Below are positions 25,569-34,556 of a DNA stretch of 37,815 nucleotides, in pieces. The notes beneath the pieces are model-generated. The model saw only the letters and a program-made list of their open reading frames with translations, made no database searches and had not been told where the DNA came from. The DNA is from Promethearchaeota archaeon (GTDB lineage: Archaea > Asgardarchaeota > Lokiarchaeia > Sigyniarchaeales > SOKP01), in NCBI GenBank assembly GCA_029838195.1, contig JALGVJ010000033.1, positions 1-37,815 on the forward strand, read 5' to 3'. Position numbers and translations under genes: made by a program. The number at the start of each line of letters is the position of its first letter. Positions within the stretch are counted from its first letter, which is position 1.

Positions 25569-25932
25569 TCAACAATTACCAGATCATCCATTATCCCTTC
25601 TATTATTTATCAATTAACACGAAAAGAGATATAATAAAGGGAAATTTGACCCTCACATGATCTTGAACTAAAAAAGAGGACCTTGAACAAAAAATATATT
25701 GGTCATAAAAATACAAAAAATTGTCCAACTGTTATATTTCACGTATATTTTTGATCATTTGGCCTATCCCGTAATTTAGGTTGCTTCAAACGAATAAAAT
25801 AATACAATATCATGATCAGTAAAATCTAAATATTATCATTAATTTTAAAAAATAGATTATCATTGTAGATTAATAGGGAAAACAATACGCTGTGAACCAC
25901 TAAAAACAAGAAGGTTAATTTCCCTCTTGCCA
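25569..25932. other. Gap between tRNA genes, nothing recognised
   Basis: AT-rich sequence between the Glu and Asn tRNA genes. No open frame with a start and SD, no repeat and no RNA fold stood out by eye. Confidence 0.4.
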
Positions 25933-26005
25933 GCCTCTGTAGCTCAGTCGGTAGAGCACCCGGCTGTTAACCGGGCGGTCGCATGTTCGAGCCATGCCAG
26001 AGGCG
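25933..26005 (+). tRNA. tRNA-Asn(GUU)
   Basis: A 73-base type I tRNA: acceptor GCCTCTG/CAGAGGC, D arm with GCTCAGTCGGTAGAGC, anticodon stem CCCGG/CCGGG with loop CTGTTAA (anticodon GUU), and T arm GCATG-TTCGAGC-CATGC. The discriminator is G. There is no intron and no encoded CCA. Confidence 0.96.
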
Positions 26006-26181
26006 CTTATTCTTTCCTTTTCTACTATTTTTCCATGTTATTATTCTTTGAATTCCGTGATATAACTTTTTTAGGATGAGATGTCATGATTTTACTACAT
26101 TTATAAATTAAATGTTGCATGGTTAGTTCATGATATAAAAATTTTTTATTAGAAAAATCAACAATTTGAAAGTAAATCGTA

Positions 26182-26640
26182 ATGGATAAAACAATTAACG
26201 AGATAGGTTTTAAAAACATGTGCCTGGTAAGTTTTAGGGGTATTTCGGGTGGGGAAGCAGAGACGTTAAAGATGACGTTCGTAAGTAATGAGGAGATGTT
26301 ATCGCGGAGGGATTATTCAGGGTTAATACAAAGTCTTATGGAGAGGGGTAGAGAGGAGGGAGAAATGCATTATTTTAAGAATATAATGGGGGTAAAGATA
26401 GTTGAGGCGGGAGAATTGAGGATTAAGGGGGAAAAATTCGTTGTCTTGCTTTTTAAGCTCGTGAAAACCGGGGAAAAGTTAGGTTTTTTATTTGAGCAAC
26501 AAGAGGATGGTAAGACGAGTTTATTAGGAATTTGGCCGTTTACAGCGCTAACTACTCATTCAATGGAGGAAATAGATGCTATTCTCGATGATCTTATTCG
26601 GAATGAGGAGGGTTATAAGGAAATTAATATTATTGATTGA
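26182..26640 (+). CDS. Unrecognised 152-residue protein, unusual base use
   Basis: A soluble mixed alpha/beta protein that I cannot assign. The second half alternates short strands and helices (FVVLLFKLVKTGEKLGFLFE, then LLGIWPFTALTTHSMEEIDA), which could fit a small longin- or profilin-like fold, but this is a weak impression. There is no Cys motif, signal or membrane segment. The gene is G-rich on its coding strand, with many AGG, GGG and GAG codons. That contrasts with the A-rich codons around it and hints at a different history or a young gene. The ATG at 26182 has no SD; ATG at codon 13 (26218) is an alternative. It stands alone after the tRNA genes and convergent with the PfkB kinase. 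Confidence 0.65.
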   Translation: MDKTINEIGFKNMCLVSFRGISGGEAETLKMTFVSNEEMLSRRDYSGLIQSLMERGREEGEMHYFKNIMGVKIVEAGELRIKGEKFVVLLFKLVKTGEKLGFLFEQQEDGKTSLLGIWPFTALTTHSMEEIDAILDDLIRNEEGYKEINIID

Positions 26641-26703
26641 ATAAAAGAGTGATTCTTTAATTTTAACAATATTTAAAAATTAAAAAAAGGAAAAACGATT
26701 AAA

Positions 26704-27627
26704 TCATTCAAATTGAGAAAAAAAAGCATTTAGTTCTTGTTTAGTAGGCATGCCCGTACGGGCGCCTAATTTTTTAATTTTTAAAGCGGCGGCGGCATTT
26801 GCATATTTTACGGATTGGAGGAGGTCCCATCCTTTTATCCAATAGGCGACGGAGAAAGCACCATTAAAAGTATCTCCTGCGCCGGTAGTGTCGATAATGG
26901 GGTCTACATGAAAGGCGGGGATTTCTTTTTGAAACTGTTCCGTGGTGACTAAGGCGCCACGCTCGCCTAGCGTGATAATGACGATCGGAATACCCTTTTT
27001 TATCAAGAGCTTAGCGGCTTCTTGAGGCGTCGAGGTGTTGGTGATGGTTTTTGCCCCTTCTTTATTTGGAATGAGAATATCTGCGCTCAAGAGGAGGTTT
27101 TTAAGGGCATTCCATCCTTTTTGGGCGATTTGGGCTTCTAAATCAATGCTTATTTTGACATTATGTTCTTTAGCGATTTGAATCGCTTTTTCGGAGACAT
27201 CTTGATGAATTAGTGTCGTATGTAATAATTTTGAATTTATAATATAAGTCTCATCAAGATCAGAAGGAGAGATTCTCGTGATTTTCATGTGCGGAGATTG
27301 GATTATAGTTTTTTCACCCTTGGCCACGAATATAAAATTAACTGGGGTTTTTTTACTTGGTATTTTAATGACGTGAGACTGGTCTACGTTTTCTTTCTTG
27401 AAGTCTTCCAATAAAAATTCGCCGTAATGATCATCGCCCACGGCTCCGATAAATCCGCATTTAACTCCAAGGCGGGCAACTGCTACCAAGTAGTTAGCCG
27501 TGACTCCTCCTGCAAAGTAATTCTCGCTTAAAGCATCAATCTTTTCATCTGGTTTGGGAAAATGGGGTATTTCAGCCACCCAATCTACAACAACTTCTCC
27601 TAAACCAATAATATCTACTGGCGTCAT
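26704..27627 (-). CDS. PfkB-family sugar/nucleoside kinase
   Basis: A 307-residue ribokinase-fold kinase. The N-terminal substrate-lid region has GGVTANYLVAVARLG and FIGAVGDDHYG. The C-terminal signature DTTGAGDTFNGAF (246-258) contains the catalytic Asp (second D) and the anion hole, and VIITLGERGAL precedes it. The family phosphorylates ribose, nucleosides, fructose derivatives or similar compounds with ATP or ADP. Sequence alone does not settle the substrate. Length and motif order are complete. It is convergent with the unknown gene at 26182 and downstream of rpa on the same strand (99 bases), possibly co-transcribed. Confidence 0.9.
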   Translation of the reverse strand: MTPVDIIGLGEVVVDWVAEIPHFPKPDEKIDALSENYFAGGVTANYLVAVARLGVKCGFIGAVGDDHYGEFLLEDFKKENVDQSHVIKIPSKKTPVNFIFVAKGEKTIIQSPHMKITRISPSDLDETYIINSKLLHTTLIHQDVSEKAIQIAKEHNVKISIDLEAQIAQKGWNALKNLLLSADILIPNKEGAKTITNTSTPQEAAKLLIKKGIPIVIITLGERGALVTTEQFQKEIPAFHVDPIIDTTGAGDTFNGAFSVAYWIKGWDLLQSVKYANAAAALKIKKLGARTGMPTKQELNAFFSQFE

Positions 27628-27726
27628 AATACGATAAAAAATATTAGTAATTAATATTTATCATTCTAAAAAAATGATCACGTGAATTGGCACGGAAAAC
27701 GGAGGGTTTTTATATCATGGAAAAAA

Positions 27727-29451
27727 TTAAAACTCTATTTCCTCGATTAATTTTGCCAATTCTTCTTCAACATCAAGATTTTTAAATTCGATGACATTCA
27801 ATTCATAGCGGTTGAGATTATTAAACTCATTAAACACGCCCCTGCCTTTAATTATCAAGTCTCGTCCCATCAATTCTTTCGAAAGATTGGTTAAAAATTC
27901 TTCCGTTTCCAGCACTTCTTGAATTTCATCGGCTCCCAGTCCGATGAGAGCTTCTGCTTGATCTCCGAAAAAAATCGTTTTTATGGTATCCGTTCCATCA
28001 TCAATGAATATTTTAACGATCATTCTCTTGGTGGGGGTTCCTTTTTGGGGGCAGGTGCAATTATCTATTTTTTTTAAACAATTCGAGCACGCTTCATAAA
28101 TGATGATGTCATTATCGCGTAATTCTTTTGCGATATATCCTTTGACTTCAAAAATGTCCGTGGAATTGATATCTTTTAATGGCGTGTACTGTCCCGAAAA
28201 AAACCCCGTTTTTAGAGCCCCCGCCCTTACGGGAGAACCCACTTTCAAGTCCTCGAATTGCACGTCAATGGTCTCCAGTTCGGAGCCATCCAAGAAAGTA
28301 AGCTCTTTTTTATTGCTAAAAGAATTGAATCGGATTAAAACATTTTTAAGGGCTACACCCATGCCCATTGTTAATCTCTCAGAAAATCTTTCTGCTTGTT
28401 CTCTCCACATTACCACGCGCACGCTGTCCGTATCGTCACTGAGTATAAAATTCAAAAGGTTCACTTCTTCTCCACTTTTTAAAGTAATGGTTTTCAAGTT
28501 ATCAATAGACGTGATCACTCCTTTTACAGAGATGATGCTTTTTATTTCTTGTATTTTTTTAATATTTTCCACGTAGTTTTTCTTGATTTCGATTGCTTTT
28601 TCTTTTACTTGGATTGTTGTTCTGCCAGTTGCGTGGAGATCTATCGTATTTGGATCTAACCTATTGATTCTAGGATTTAAAGCTGTTAAAGAGATGACGT
28701 TACCCGGTTTTAAATCTGATATTTTCATGGTATCTTCGTTCCAAAATGTTACCCTGATGGAACCAGTATCGTCTGAGACATACATGGAAGCTACCTTACC
28801 GGGAGTCCCATCATTTCGAGTAAATTCTCTAATGGGGGTGATTTGTAATATTTTTCCTTCAATAGAGATGGAGGAAAGGGATAAATGAATCTCATTAATA
28901 GGTGTAAATTGTTGGGTAATTTTTGGGTATTTTTTATAGTCAATATCCTCTGGATTTAAAAATATTCTTCCTAATCTTCCCACGTGAACTTCTGATTTCT
29001 GGTTAAGACCTTTTTTAACGTAAGCATTTATTATTTTCACAATGCTATTCAGTTTAAAATCGGGGTCTTCAAAAATTTTAACATGCTCATTCCATAATAC
29101 AATTCGAATATCCCCCGTTTCATCATGTAATATAAAGGATCCTAACGTGCCCTCCGTTCCATCTTTCCGACTAAACATGCGCGGTTCATGAACCTCTTTA
29201 ATTCTTCCAACGAGAGTTAAATTTTTCATGTTAGGGGTGACATCTGCTATATTAATTTCAAAATCATCCATGATCTCTTGGTTTTCTTCCTTCACGTCCA
29301 CACCCAATTCTTTTGCTATTATAAAAAGTGCTCCCTCATCAGAGATTAACCCTTTTAATTCTTTTATTTTTTCTTCTACCCTCTCTTGAATCTCTTTCTT
29401 TGATAAACCCGTTTTTTCAATAATTTTATTAATATACGCTTGCATTTTCAT
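27727..29451 (-). CDS. rpa: Replication protein A (OB folds plus zinc finger)
   Basis: An archaeal single-stranded DNA-binding protein of about 574 residues. After an N-terminal helical segment there are three similar OB folds at roughly 70-165, 190-280 and 300-395. Each has the RPA pattern of a strand followed by DDTGSIRVTFWNED-like or DDTDSVRVVMWREQ-like sequence. A C-terminal OB fold contains a zinc finger, Cys-x2-Cys-x6-Cys-x-Cys (CSNCLKKIDNCTC). It coats ssDNA during replication and repair. The open frame begins at a GTG (29463); two in-frame ATGs at 29451 and 29445 are more likely starts, and I took the first of these. The OB repeats are internally similar, which fits duplication within the family. 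Confidence 0.92.
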   Translation of the reverse strand: MKMQAYINKIIEKTGLSKKEIQERVEEKIKELKGLISDEGALFIIAKELGVDVKEENQEIMDDFEINIADVTPNMKNLTLVGRIKEVHEPRMFSRKDGTEGTLGSFILHDETGDIRIVLWNEHVKIFEDPDFKLNSIVKIINAYVKKGLNQKSEVHVGRLGRIFLNPEDIDYKKYPKITQQFTPINEIHLSLSSISIEGKILQITPIREFTRNDGTPGKVASMYVSDDTGSIRVTFWNEDTMKISDLKPGNVISLTALNPRINRLDPNTIDLHATGRTTIQVKEKAIEIKKNYVENIKKIQEIKSIISVKGVITSIDNLKTITLKSGEEVNLLNFILSDDTDSVRVVMWREQAERFSERLTMGMGVALKNVLIRFNSFSNKKELTFLDGSELETIDVQFEDLKVGSPVRAGALKTGFFSGQYTPLKDINSTDIFEVKGYIAKELRDNDIIIYEACSNCLKKIDNCTCPQKGTPTKRMIVKIFIDDGTDTIKTIFFGDQAEALIGLGADEIQEVLETEEFLTNLSKELMGRDLIIKGRGVFNEFNNLNRYELNVIEFKNLDVEEELAKLIEEIEF

Positions 29452-29662
29452 GGTAATTACCACTTAAAATGATTCTACCTTGTTATCAAATTGCAAGTAG
29501 AAACCAGTTTTAATAAAATCATTTATTTAAGGATTAATTTTTTTTTTTTAAATTTTAAATCATATGACTTACTATTTTTTCTAATTAATTTTAATTAAAC
29601 CCAACTTATTTTATTTCTTGAATGTTTAGCATGAAAGAAGAGATTTTGTGAGGCATTAAAAA

Positions 29663-30421
29663 ATGACAAGGCAAGAGGAAATGGGATTCAAAATAATTCC
29701 CGTCATAGATATCCTCAATTCAACTTGCGTTCATGCAAAAAAAGGGGAAAGAGCTAAATACAAACCTTTAAAAAATGTCTATTTTAATACAGTTAATCCT
29801 CATGAGTTGATCAAAAAACTTCATGAGAATTTTGGCTTTTCCCATTTTTATATCGCAGATTTAGATTCAATTTTAAATAACAATTTAAATAAGGCGTTGC
29901 TTTCTCAAATAACTGCCCTTTCGGGAATTCAAGTAATGTTAGATCCCGGAATAAGACGCGAAGAGGACTTATATCCGGTTTCCGAAATCAACCCGCATGA
30001 ACTCATTTTGGGATTAGAAACTATGGAAGATATGAGCGTGATTGAAAAAAGTATTGATTTGTTGGGCCGTAATAATGTCTTGGTAAGCATTGACATGTAT
30101 GACGGAACTATATTATCTCCCATTAAGGACTTTCAACATTCCTCAATTATCGAAGTGATTACGATTATAAAAAACCAAGGGATAAAAAAGATAATCTTGT
30201 TGGATTTACGGAGAGTAGGGCAAAAAAAAGGCTCACTTTCTCCAGTTCATGAAAAAATTCGAGAAGAATTTAAAGGTATCATTTATATTGGAGGTGGAAT
30301 TAGAAATCTTAAAGAAATCCTTCAAATTCGAAATAAGGGCTTCTCAGGCGTATTAATCGCCACATCGCTATATGACGGCTCAATAAGCATAAAAGATGTG
30401 AAAAAAAATAATTTATTATGA
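29663..30421 (+). CDS. HisA-like (proFAR-isomerase-related) TIM barrel
   Basis: A 252-residue protein related to HisA/HisF. It opens with the HisA-type IIPVIDIL (Asp16 at the catalytic position), has a second Asp in VSIDMYDG near residue 143, and the phosphate-binding IYIGGGIRNLKEI. The middle is shorter and differs from true HisA. Relatives of this kind (COG1411-like) often occur with tetrahydromethanopterin or methanofuran genes in archaea and methylotrophs, and mfnB is 850 bases downstream. No other his genes are near. A role in C1-cofactor synthesis is therefore more likely than histidine synthesis, but this is inference from context. ATG at 29681 (MGFKIIPVID) is an alternative start. Confidence 0.75.
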   Translation: MTRQEEMGFKIIPVIDILNSTCVHAKKGERAKYKPLKNVYFNTVNPHELIKKLHENFGFSHFYIADLDSILNNNLNKALLSQITALSGIQVMLDPGIRREEDLYPVSEINPHELILGLETMEDMSVIEKSIDLLGRNNVLVSIDMYDGTILSPIKDFQHSSIIEVITIIKNQGIKKIILLDLRRVGQKKGSLSPVHEKIREEFKGIIYIGGGIRNLKEILQIRNKGFSGVLIATSLYDGSISIKDVKKNNLL

Positions 30422-30422
30422 A

Positions 30423-30950
30423 TCATCCGGAAATAATTTCTCCACTATCCGTGATTTTTAGCGGTTGTTCGCAGGAAGGACAAACATGTTTCATTTTTAC
30501 CCATTCTAGCAAGTGATCCTTGTGAGCTTTCGTATTGCAAATGGGACATGAGGCAGTTTCATCAAAAATTTCAATATTTTTTCCACAGACGTTGCAATTT
30601 ACCTTGCCTTCTGTTAGCACGTTGACAATTCGTCTTTTCATGTCTAATAATACTTGTTTCGTGTTTTCTTCATTAGGATTTATTAATTTTAATTCAGATC
30701 CAGATTCCACGCAGAAAATGGTTCCTTGCGATGAGGTTTTATTATCACCAATCCATGTAATGGTACCTCTAAAAAACACACCACTTTGCTTTTGTAATGC
30801 GATTTTAAGATCTCTTTCCTCTAGAACAAATGTTTCTATAACTTTCGTATGTTTAAGTCCGATACTCTCTGCAATCTTATTCACGACTTCTGTGGGACCC
30901 TTAAATACTTCGTTTGTCAAATCCAAACTAGTAACTTGTTTAGGGGACAT
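30423..30950 (-). CDS. RING/PHD-like zinc protein
   Basis: A 175-residue protein. Residues 1-110 form a beta-rich domain I do not recognise. The C-terminus has eight potential zinc ligands in the order Cys119-x2-Cys122-x12-Cys135-x2-Cys138-x4-His143-x2-His146-x10-Cys157-x2-Cys160, with HLLEWVKMKHVCPSC closing it. The spacing is that of cross-braced RING-CH/PHD fingers, except that the fifth Cys is a His. Such fingers act as ubiquitin ligases or reader modules in eukaryotes, and Asgard archaea encode simple ubiquitin systems with small RING proteins. No E1, E2 or ubiquitin gene is nearby, so the role is open. The stop is one base from the stop of the convergent HisA-like gene. Confidence 0.7.
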   Translation of the reverse strand: MSPKQVTSLDLTNEVFKGPTEVVNKIAESIGLKHTKVIETFVLEERDLKIALQKQSGVFFRGTITWIGDNKTSSQGTIFCVESGSELKLINPNEENTKQVLLDMKRRIVNVLTEGKVNCNVCGKNIEIFDETASCPICNTKAHKDHLLEWVKMKHVCPSCEQPLKITDSGEIISG

Positions 30951-31267
30951 TTATTGTTCAAATCTTTTTTTCATGTTTATAATAATTTAATACAAGAATT
31001 CCATATTTATATTTAATTGAAATTTAAGATCTAAAAACATGAGACTTTCTATGGAATCTTCAATCGATTCGCAACATGAAAGGTATTATTATCAGAATTT
31101 TATTCCTATATTTGAAATAGATTATTTTGGCAACCTTGCCTTTTGATGGAAAATCTAATTAAGATAAAGTATTATTTTACTAAGGAGTATTATATTTAAA
31201 TGGAATAAAATATCTTTTTTATATTAACGCACATTCAATAATTATAAAAAGTTCTAAACAAATAATC
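30951..31267. other. Divergent promoter region, no gene seen
   Basis: AT-rich gap between the divergent zinc-protein and mfnB genes. Apart from the TATA box listed separately, no open frame with a start signal or repeat was seen. Confidence 0.4.
31241..31250 (+). promoter_or_regulatory. TATA box of mfnB
   Basis: ATTATAAAAA is centred about 23 bases before the mfnB ATG at 31268, and there is no SD between. The mRNA probably starts at or next to the ATG (leaderless). Confidence 0.5.
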
Positions 31268-31999
31268 ATGGAGAGAGAAATTAAACTATTAATTAGTCCC
31301 AATACAATTGAAGAAGCTATCACGGTAATTCGTTCCAATGTGAATTATATTGATTGTAAAAATCCTAATGAAGGATCTCTTGGGGCTAACTTTCCCTGGA
31401 TCATAAGCGAAATGAAGAAGCTAATCCCTCCTAATAGCTCGCAACTATTAAGTGCAACTATCGGAGATTTTCCTTATCTTCCGGGAAGCGCATCATTAGC
31501 AGCATTAGGGGCTGCAGTATCGGGAGCTGATATCATTAAAGTAGGTCTAAAAGGTCCCAAAAATGAAAAAGAAGGGATTGATTTGATGGAGAAAGTCGTT
31601 AAAACCATTAAGGAGTACAATCCTGAGATTTTGGTCGTAGCGGCGGGGTATGCTGATCAAAAAAGAATTAATACGTCCCCTCATTTTTTAGATATCCCTA
31701 TAATTGCCTCTAAAGCTGGCTGTGATATTGCAATGCTCGATACTTATATAAAAGATGGAACTTGCTTGTTTGATTTTTTGAATGAAAAAAAATTAATCAC
31801 TTTTGTGAATAAAGCACGGAAATTAAATTTACAAGTAGCATTAGCCGGAAATTTAAGGAAAAATCACTTGGACAAGATAAAATCTATAGAACCCGATATA
31901 ATCGGGATTCGAACCGCGGTATGTGAAGGATATGATCGTAATAGAGGACAAATTAAGTCAGAACTCATTGAAGAATTTAAAAATGAATTATACAAATAA
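31268..31999 (+). CDS. mfnB: (5-formylfuran-3-yl)methyl phosphate synthase MfnB
   Basis: A 243-residue TIM-barrel enzyme that makes the furan precursor of methanofuran from two molecules of glyceraldehyde 3-phosphate. The family pattern CKNPNEGSLGANFPWII contains the first essential Lys. GADIIKVGLKG and AMLDTYIKDG hold the second Lys region, and VALAGNL and GIRTAVC are further conserved blocks. It fits the Wood-Ljungdahl/C1-pterin metabolism implied by CdhE. The start is an ATG with a TATA box at leaderless distance. The GNAT gene begins 28 bases later, and proC follows on the same strand. Confidence 0.93.
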   Translation: MEREIKLLISPNTIEEAITVIRSNVNYIDCKNPNEGSLGANFPWIISEMKKLIPPNSSQLLSATIGDFPYLPGSASLAALGAAVSGADIIKVGLKGPKNEKEGIDLMEKVVKTIKEYNPEILVVAAGYADQKRINTSPHFLDIPIIASKAGCDIAMLDTYIKDGTCLFDFLNEKKLITFVNKARKLNLQVALAGNLRKNHLDKIKSIEPDIIGIRTAVCEGYDRNRGQIKSELIEEFKNELYK

Positions 32000-32026
32000 A
32001 GGTAACTCATTTTAAAGGGAAATCTC

Positions 32027-32533
32027 ATGACTTCGAGTATAGAAATTAAAGAATCTAAAAAAAAAGATCTTCTTGATTTTTTATTATTTGCCGGTGAATT
32101 TAAAAGTTTTATTGAAAACCTCATTAATTCCATTCCGATTGAGAGACTATTTATTTTATCTGCTTACTGTAACAATTCTATTGCAGGAATACTAATTTCA
32201 GAAGATAAAAGTCAAAATATCGACTCTTTGGAAACCCTTATTCCCACGGCACGTTTGCATCTCATCCAAGTGAATCAACTTTATCAAAATAAGGGATTGG
32301 GCACGACATTATTAAAAGAATACTTAAAAAAACAACAATTTCGAGGTATTGCAACCATTAATATAAAAATCCCTAGAAATTACAAAAAAGGGAAGGAGTT
32401 TCTCTTAAATAATGGATTCCGTCAAAAATCTCGAGATAATGCTTTCATCCTTTTTAAATATAATCTCTGGAACGATTTTGGCATTCGAGATTCTGTTCTT
32501 ATTGGAGAACCGTCTCACTATTTTTTGGATTAA
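32027..32533 (+). CDS. GNAT-family acetyltransferase
   Basis: A 168-residue N-acetyltransferase-like protein. The acetyl-CoA loop is QNKGLGTTLL at about residues 91-100, preceded by the strand ARLHLIQVNQ and followed by the helix KEYLKK and the strand-helix NIKIPRNYKKGKEFLLNNGF that closes the fold. The N-terminal third is shorter than in many relatives. The substrate could be a protein N-terminus, an amine or an antibiotic-like compound; none is indicated. It lies 28 bases after mfnB with an AAAGGGA SD, so the two are probably in one transcript. Confidence 0.85.
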   Translation: MTSSIEIKESKKKDLLDFLLFAGEFKSFIENLINSIPIERLFILSAYCNNSIAGILISEDKSQNIDSLETLIPTARLHLIQVNQLYQNKGLGTTLLKEYLKKQQFRGIATINIKIPRNYKKGKEFLLNNGFRQKSRDNAFILFKYNLWNDFGIRDSVLIGEPSHYFLD

Positions 32534-32665
32534 CCATTGCATTTCCCTCCTTTCTTGCATGTTATCTTAAACTTTTAATTATATTGAATATTGTTTATTT
32601 TATCATTCTGTAAAGGGATTTTTAGTTTCCTCAAACACGATAATAAAAATAACTTAGCAAGATAT

Positions 32666-32683
32666 GAAGGAGGAAAAAAATTG
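32666..32683 (+). promoter_or_regulatory. SD and TTG start of proC
   Basis: GAAGGAGG (32666-32673), a near-perfect Shine-Dalgarno, is followed after seven bases by TTG at 32681. This fixes the start at TTG although the frame is open 30 codons further upstream to an ATG at 32591 that lacks an SD. Confidence 0.85.
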
Positions 32684-33490
32684 AGTGAACATGATAAAGA
32701 AATAGGAATTATTGGCGTGGGTAAAATCGGATCTGTTCTCTTAAAAGCAATATTAGAAATTACGCCTAAAGAAAAAGTCATAATTCATGATATTAATAAA
32801 GAATTATTAAAAGAACGTGTTGAGCATTATAATGTAGAAGCGGCTAAAAATAACGTTGAATTAGTCCAAAGATCACGGTATATCCTCTTGGCGGTGATTC
32901 CTCAAGTAATTGATAATGTTCTTGAAGAAATTGGGCACCTTGTCCAACCAGATCAAACCGTGATTTCAATTGCAGCTGGTGTCCCTCTTTCTCATATTCA
33001 TGAATATGTTGACGAGCGAGTTGCATTAATACGAGCTATGCCAAATACCCCTGCGTTGGTTAAAGCGGGTGCCACGGCCATTGCTAAAAATAAAAATGTG
33101 TCTCCAGAAAAGCTCGCTTATGTAAAGAAAATTTTTACAACTGTAGGTCTCGTAGTAGAATTAAATGAATCCCACTTGGATGCTGTAACGGGTTTATCGG
33201 GAAGTGGTCCGGCTTATGTATTTATCATCATAGAATCTTTAGCAGATGGAGGCGTGAAAATGGGGCTTCCTCGCGATGTTGCTTTAAAGTTAGCCGCTCA
33301 AACCGTAATGGGGGCTGCGAAAATGGTATTAGAAACTAAAAAACATCCTGGAGAATTGAAAGATATGGTTGCAACGCCTGCGGGAACTACTATTACTGCT
33401 ATTCATGAATTAGAATCTTCGAAAATTAGAGCCACTTTAATAAGAGCCGTTGAAGCGGCGACATTACGCTCTAAATCATTGAAAAAATAA
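32681..33490 (+). CDS. proC: Pyrroline-5-carboxylate reductase
   Basis: A 269-residue enzyme that reduces pyrroline-5-carboxylate to proline with NAD(P)H. The Rossmann motif GIIGVGKIGSVLL starts at residue 8, RAMPNTPALV and VTGLSGSGPAYVF are the substrate-binding family blocks, and TPAGTTITAIHELE is the C-terminal ProC signature. Length is exactly typical with the TTG start. The longer ATG frame would add a hydrophobic, non-conserved 30-residue extension (FILSFCKGIFSFL) and lacks an SD. It follows the GNAT gene by about 150 bases and is convergent with pantoate kinase, only six bases away. Confidence 0.95.
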   Translation: MSEHDKEIGIIGVGKIGSVLLKAILEITPKEKVIIHDINKELLKERVEHYNVEAAKNNVELVQRSRYILLAVIPQVIDNVLEEIGHLVQPDQTVISIAAGVPLSHIHEYVDERVALIRAMPNTPALVKAGATAIAKNKNVSPEKLAYVKKIFTTVGLVVELNESHLDAVTGLSGSGPAYVFIIIESLADGGVKMGLPRDVALKLAAQTVMGAAKMVLETKKHPGELKDMVATPAGTTITAIHELESSKIRATLIRAVEAATLRSKSLKK

Positions 33491-33496
33491 CTCTAA

Positions 33497-34471
33497 TTAA
33501 TTATAATTAATATCAATATTTATTATTTTAATCCCCTCTTCATAAATTTTTAGTACATGAATTTCATCCGGATTTAAATACGATTTGAAGGTATTAATTA
33601 CAGAATTTTTATCATCTTCATGACAAATAGCATACACGGAGCGCCCTAATTGATTCATGCTAGCGCCCATGATATCTAATTCATTTAATTCCTCCATCAA
33701 AGCTTTTGTTTCACTCAAATTCAAGTGTTCTAAAATATGAGTATTTTTTACAAATTCGATCGAGCATTCTATAAACGTTTTAATGGTTGGAGATTGCAAT
33801 AGTTTTTTTAATGCCAATTGACCCGCTTTTTTGATTCTCTTGCTTAATTGAGGATCAGAAAGAATGGATTTGGTGGCAATTTTTCCAAAAGTTCCGCAAA
33901 TCACGTTTATATTGTTCGGGACTTTTATGGTTTCAAATACGCAGGGATATCCCGGTTCTTTAAGAATGCTTAATCCTCTAGCAATCATGCCACAAACCGT
34001 TCCTAATCCCGTTTTGTTAACGACTTCCGCCACGTGAGCGATTTGTCCGCATTCAAAATGAGTTAAATTTAATTTTAAGAGTTCATTTAATCCGTGTACG
34101 GAGCCTAAAGCACCAGAACCACTCGCACCATATCCGCAACCTACGGGTAAATCAAATTCATGGAAAATCTTTATATTAACCGGAAAGAGCATCCGTTCTT
34201 TTAGATGATTAAAAATAAAAAATGTTGTTTCAGCGTTTTCATTTATTAAATTATTATTAATATAAATCTCACACGTCGTCTCTTCCTCTCTACTGAGCTC
34301 TTCGACCTCTATCCTTGTTCTTCCGACAGCATTTAAATTAAATCCCGCCCCCCTGGATCCTAATTTAATAGGGTCCGTGATTTTTGTTCCGTTTTCATGT
34401 ACATCCACGATTTCAAAGAAACCAGATATTCTATGAGGGACTTCAACAATTATCTCCTTCATTATCCCCAT
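33497..34471 (-). CDS. Pantoate kinase (archaeal CoA synthesis)
   Basis: A 324-residue GHMP-type kinase. The ATP loop is LPVGCGYGASGSGALG near residue 115, with HISGFF-like HRISGFFEI at the N-terminus and LNAVGRTRIEV after it. EVVNKTGLGTVCG fits the second motif, and the C-terminal SMNQLGRSVYA the third. Archaea use pantoate kinase plus phosphopantothenate synthetase instead of bacterial PanC/PanK, and this protein matches that branch. It phosphorylates pantoate on the way to coenzyme A. ATG codons at 34471 and 34462 are both possible; the second (MKEIIVEVPHRISG) starts nearer the conserved part. Confidence 0.88.
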   Translation of the reverse strand: MGIMKEIIVEVPHRISGFFEIVDVHENGTKITDPIKLGSRGAGFNLNAVGRTRIEVEELSREEETTCEIYINNNLINENAETTFFIFNHLKERMLFPVNIKIFHEFDLPVGCGYGASGSGALGSVHGLNELLKLNLTHFECGQIAHVAEVVNKTGLGTVCGMIARGLSILKEPGYPCVFETIKVPNNINVICGTFGKIATKSILSDPQLSKRIKKAGQLALKKLLQSPTIKTFIECSIEFVKNTHILEHLNLSETKALMEELNELDIMGASMNQLGRSVYAICHEDDKNSVINTFKSYLNPDEIHVLKIYEEGIKIINIDINYN

Positions 34472-34520
34472 GAACCTTTCATTTTAATCATATACTTTAA
34501 TAAATGAAAAATGAAATAAA

Positions 34521-34531
34521 TAATATATAAA
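34521..34531 (+). promoter_or_regulatory. TATA box of pyrH
   Basis: TAATATATAAA lies about 30 bases before the pyrH ATG at 34557, with no SD between, which again suggests a leaderless or nearly leaderless message. Confidence 0.5.
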
Positions 34532-34556
34532 ACATCAAAAAATTCAAACACTTATC

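Noticed and set aside
28100..28888. Plus-strand frames within rpa
   Set aside because: Antisense shadows; the minus strand encodes clear OB folds here.
32591..32680. Upstream ATG extension of proC
   Set aside because: It lacks an SD and adds a non-conserved hydrophobic stretch, while TTG at 32681 has a near-perfect SD and gives the normal length.
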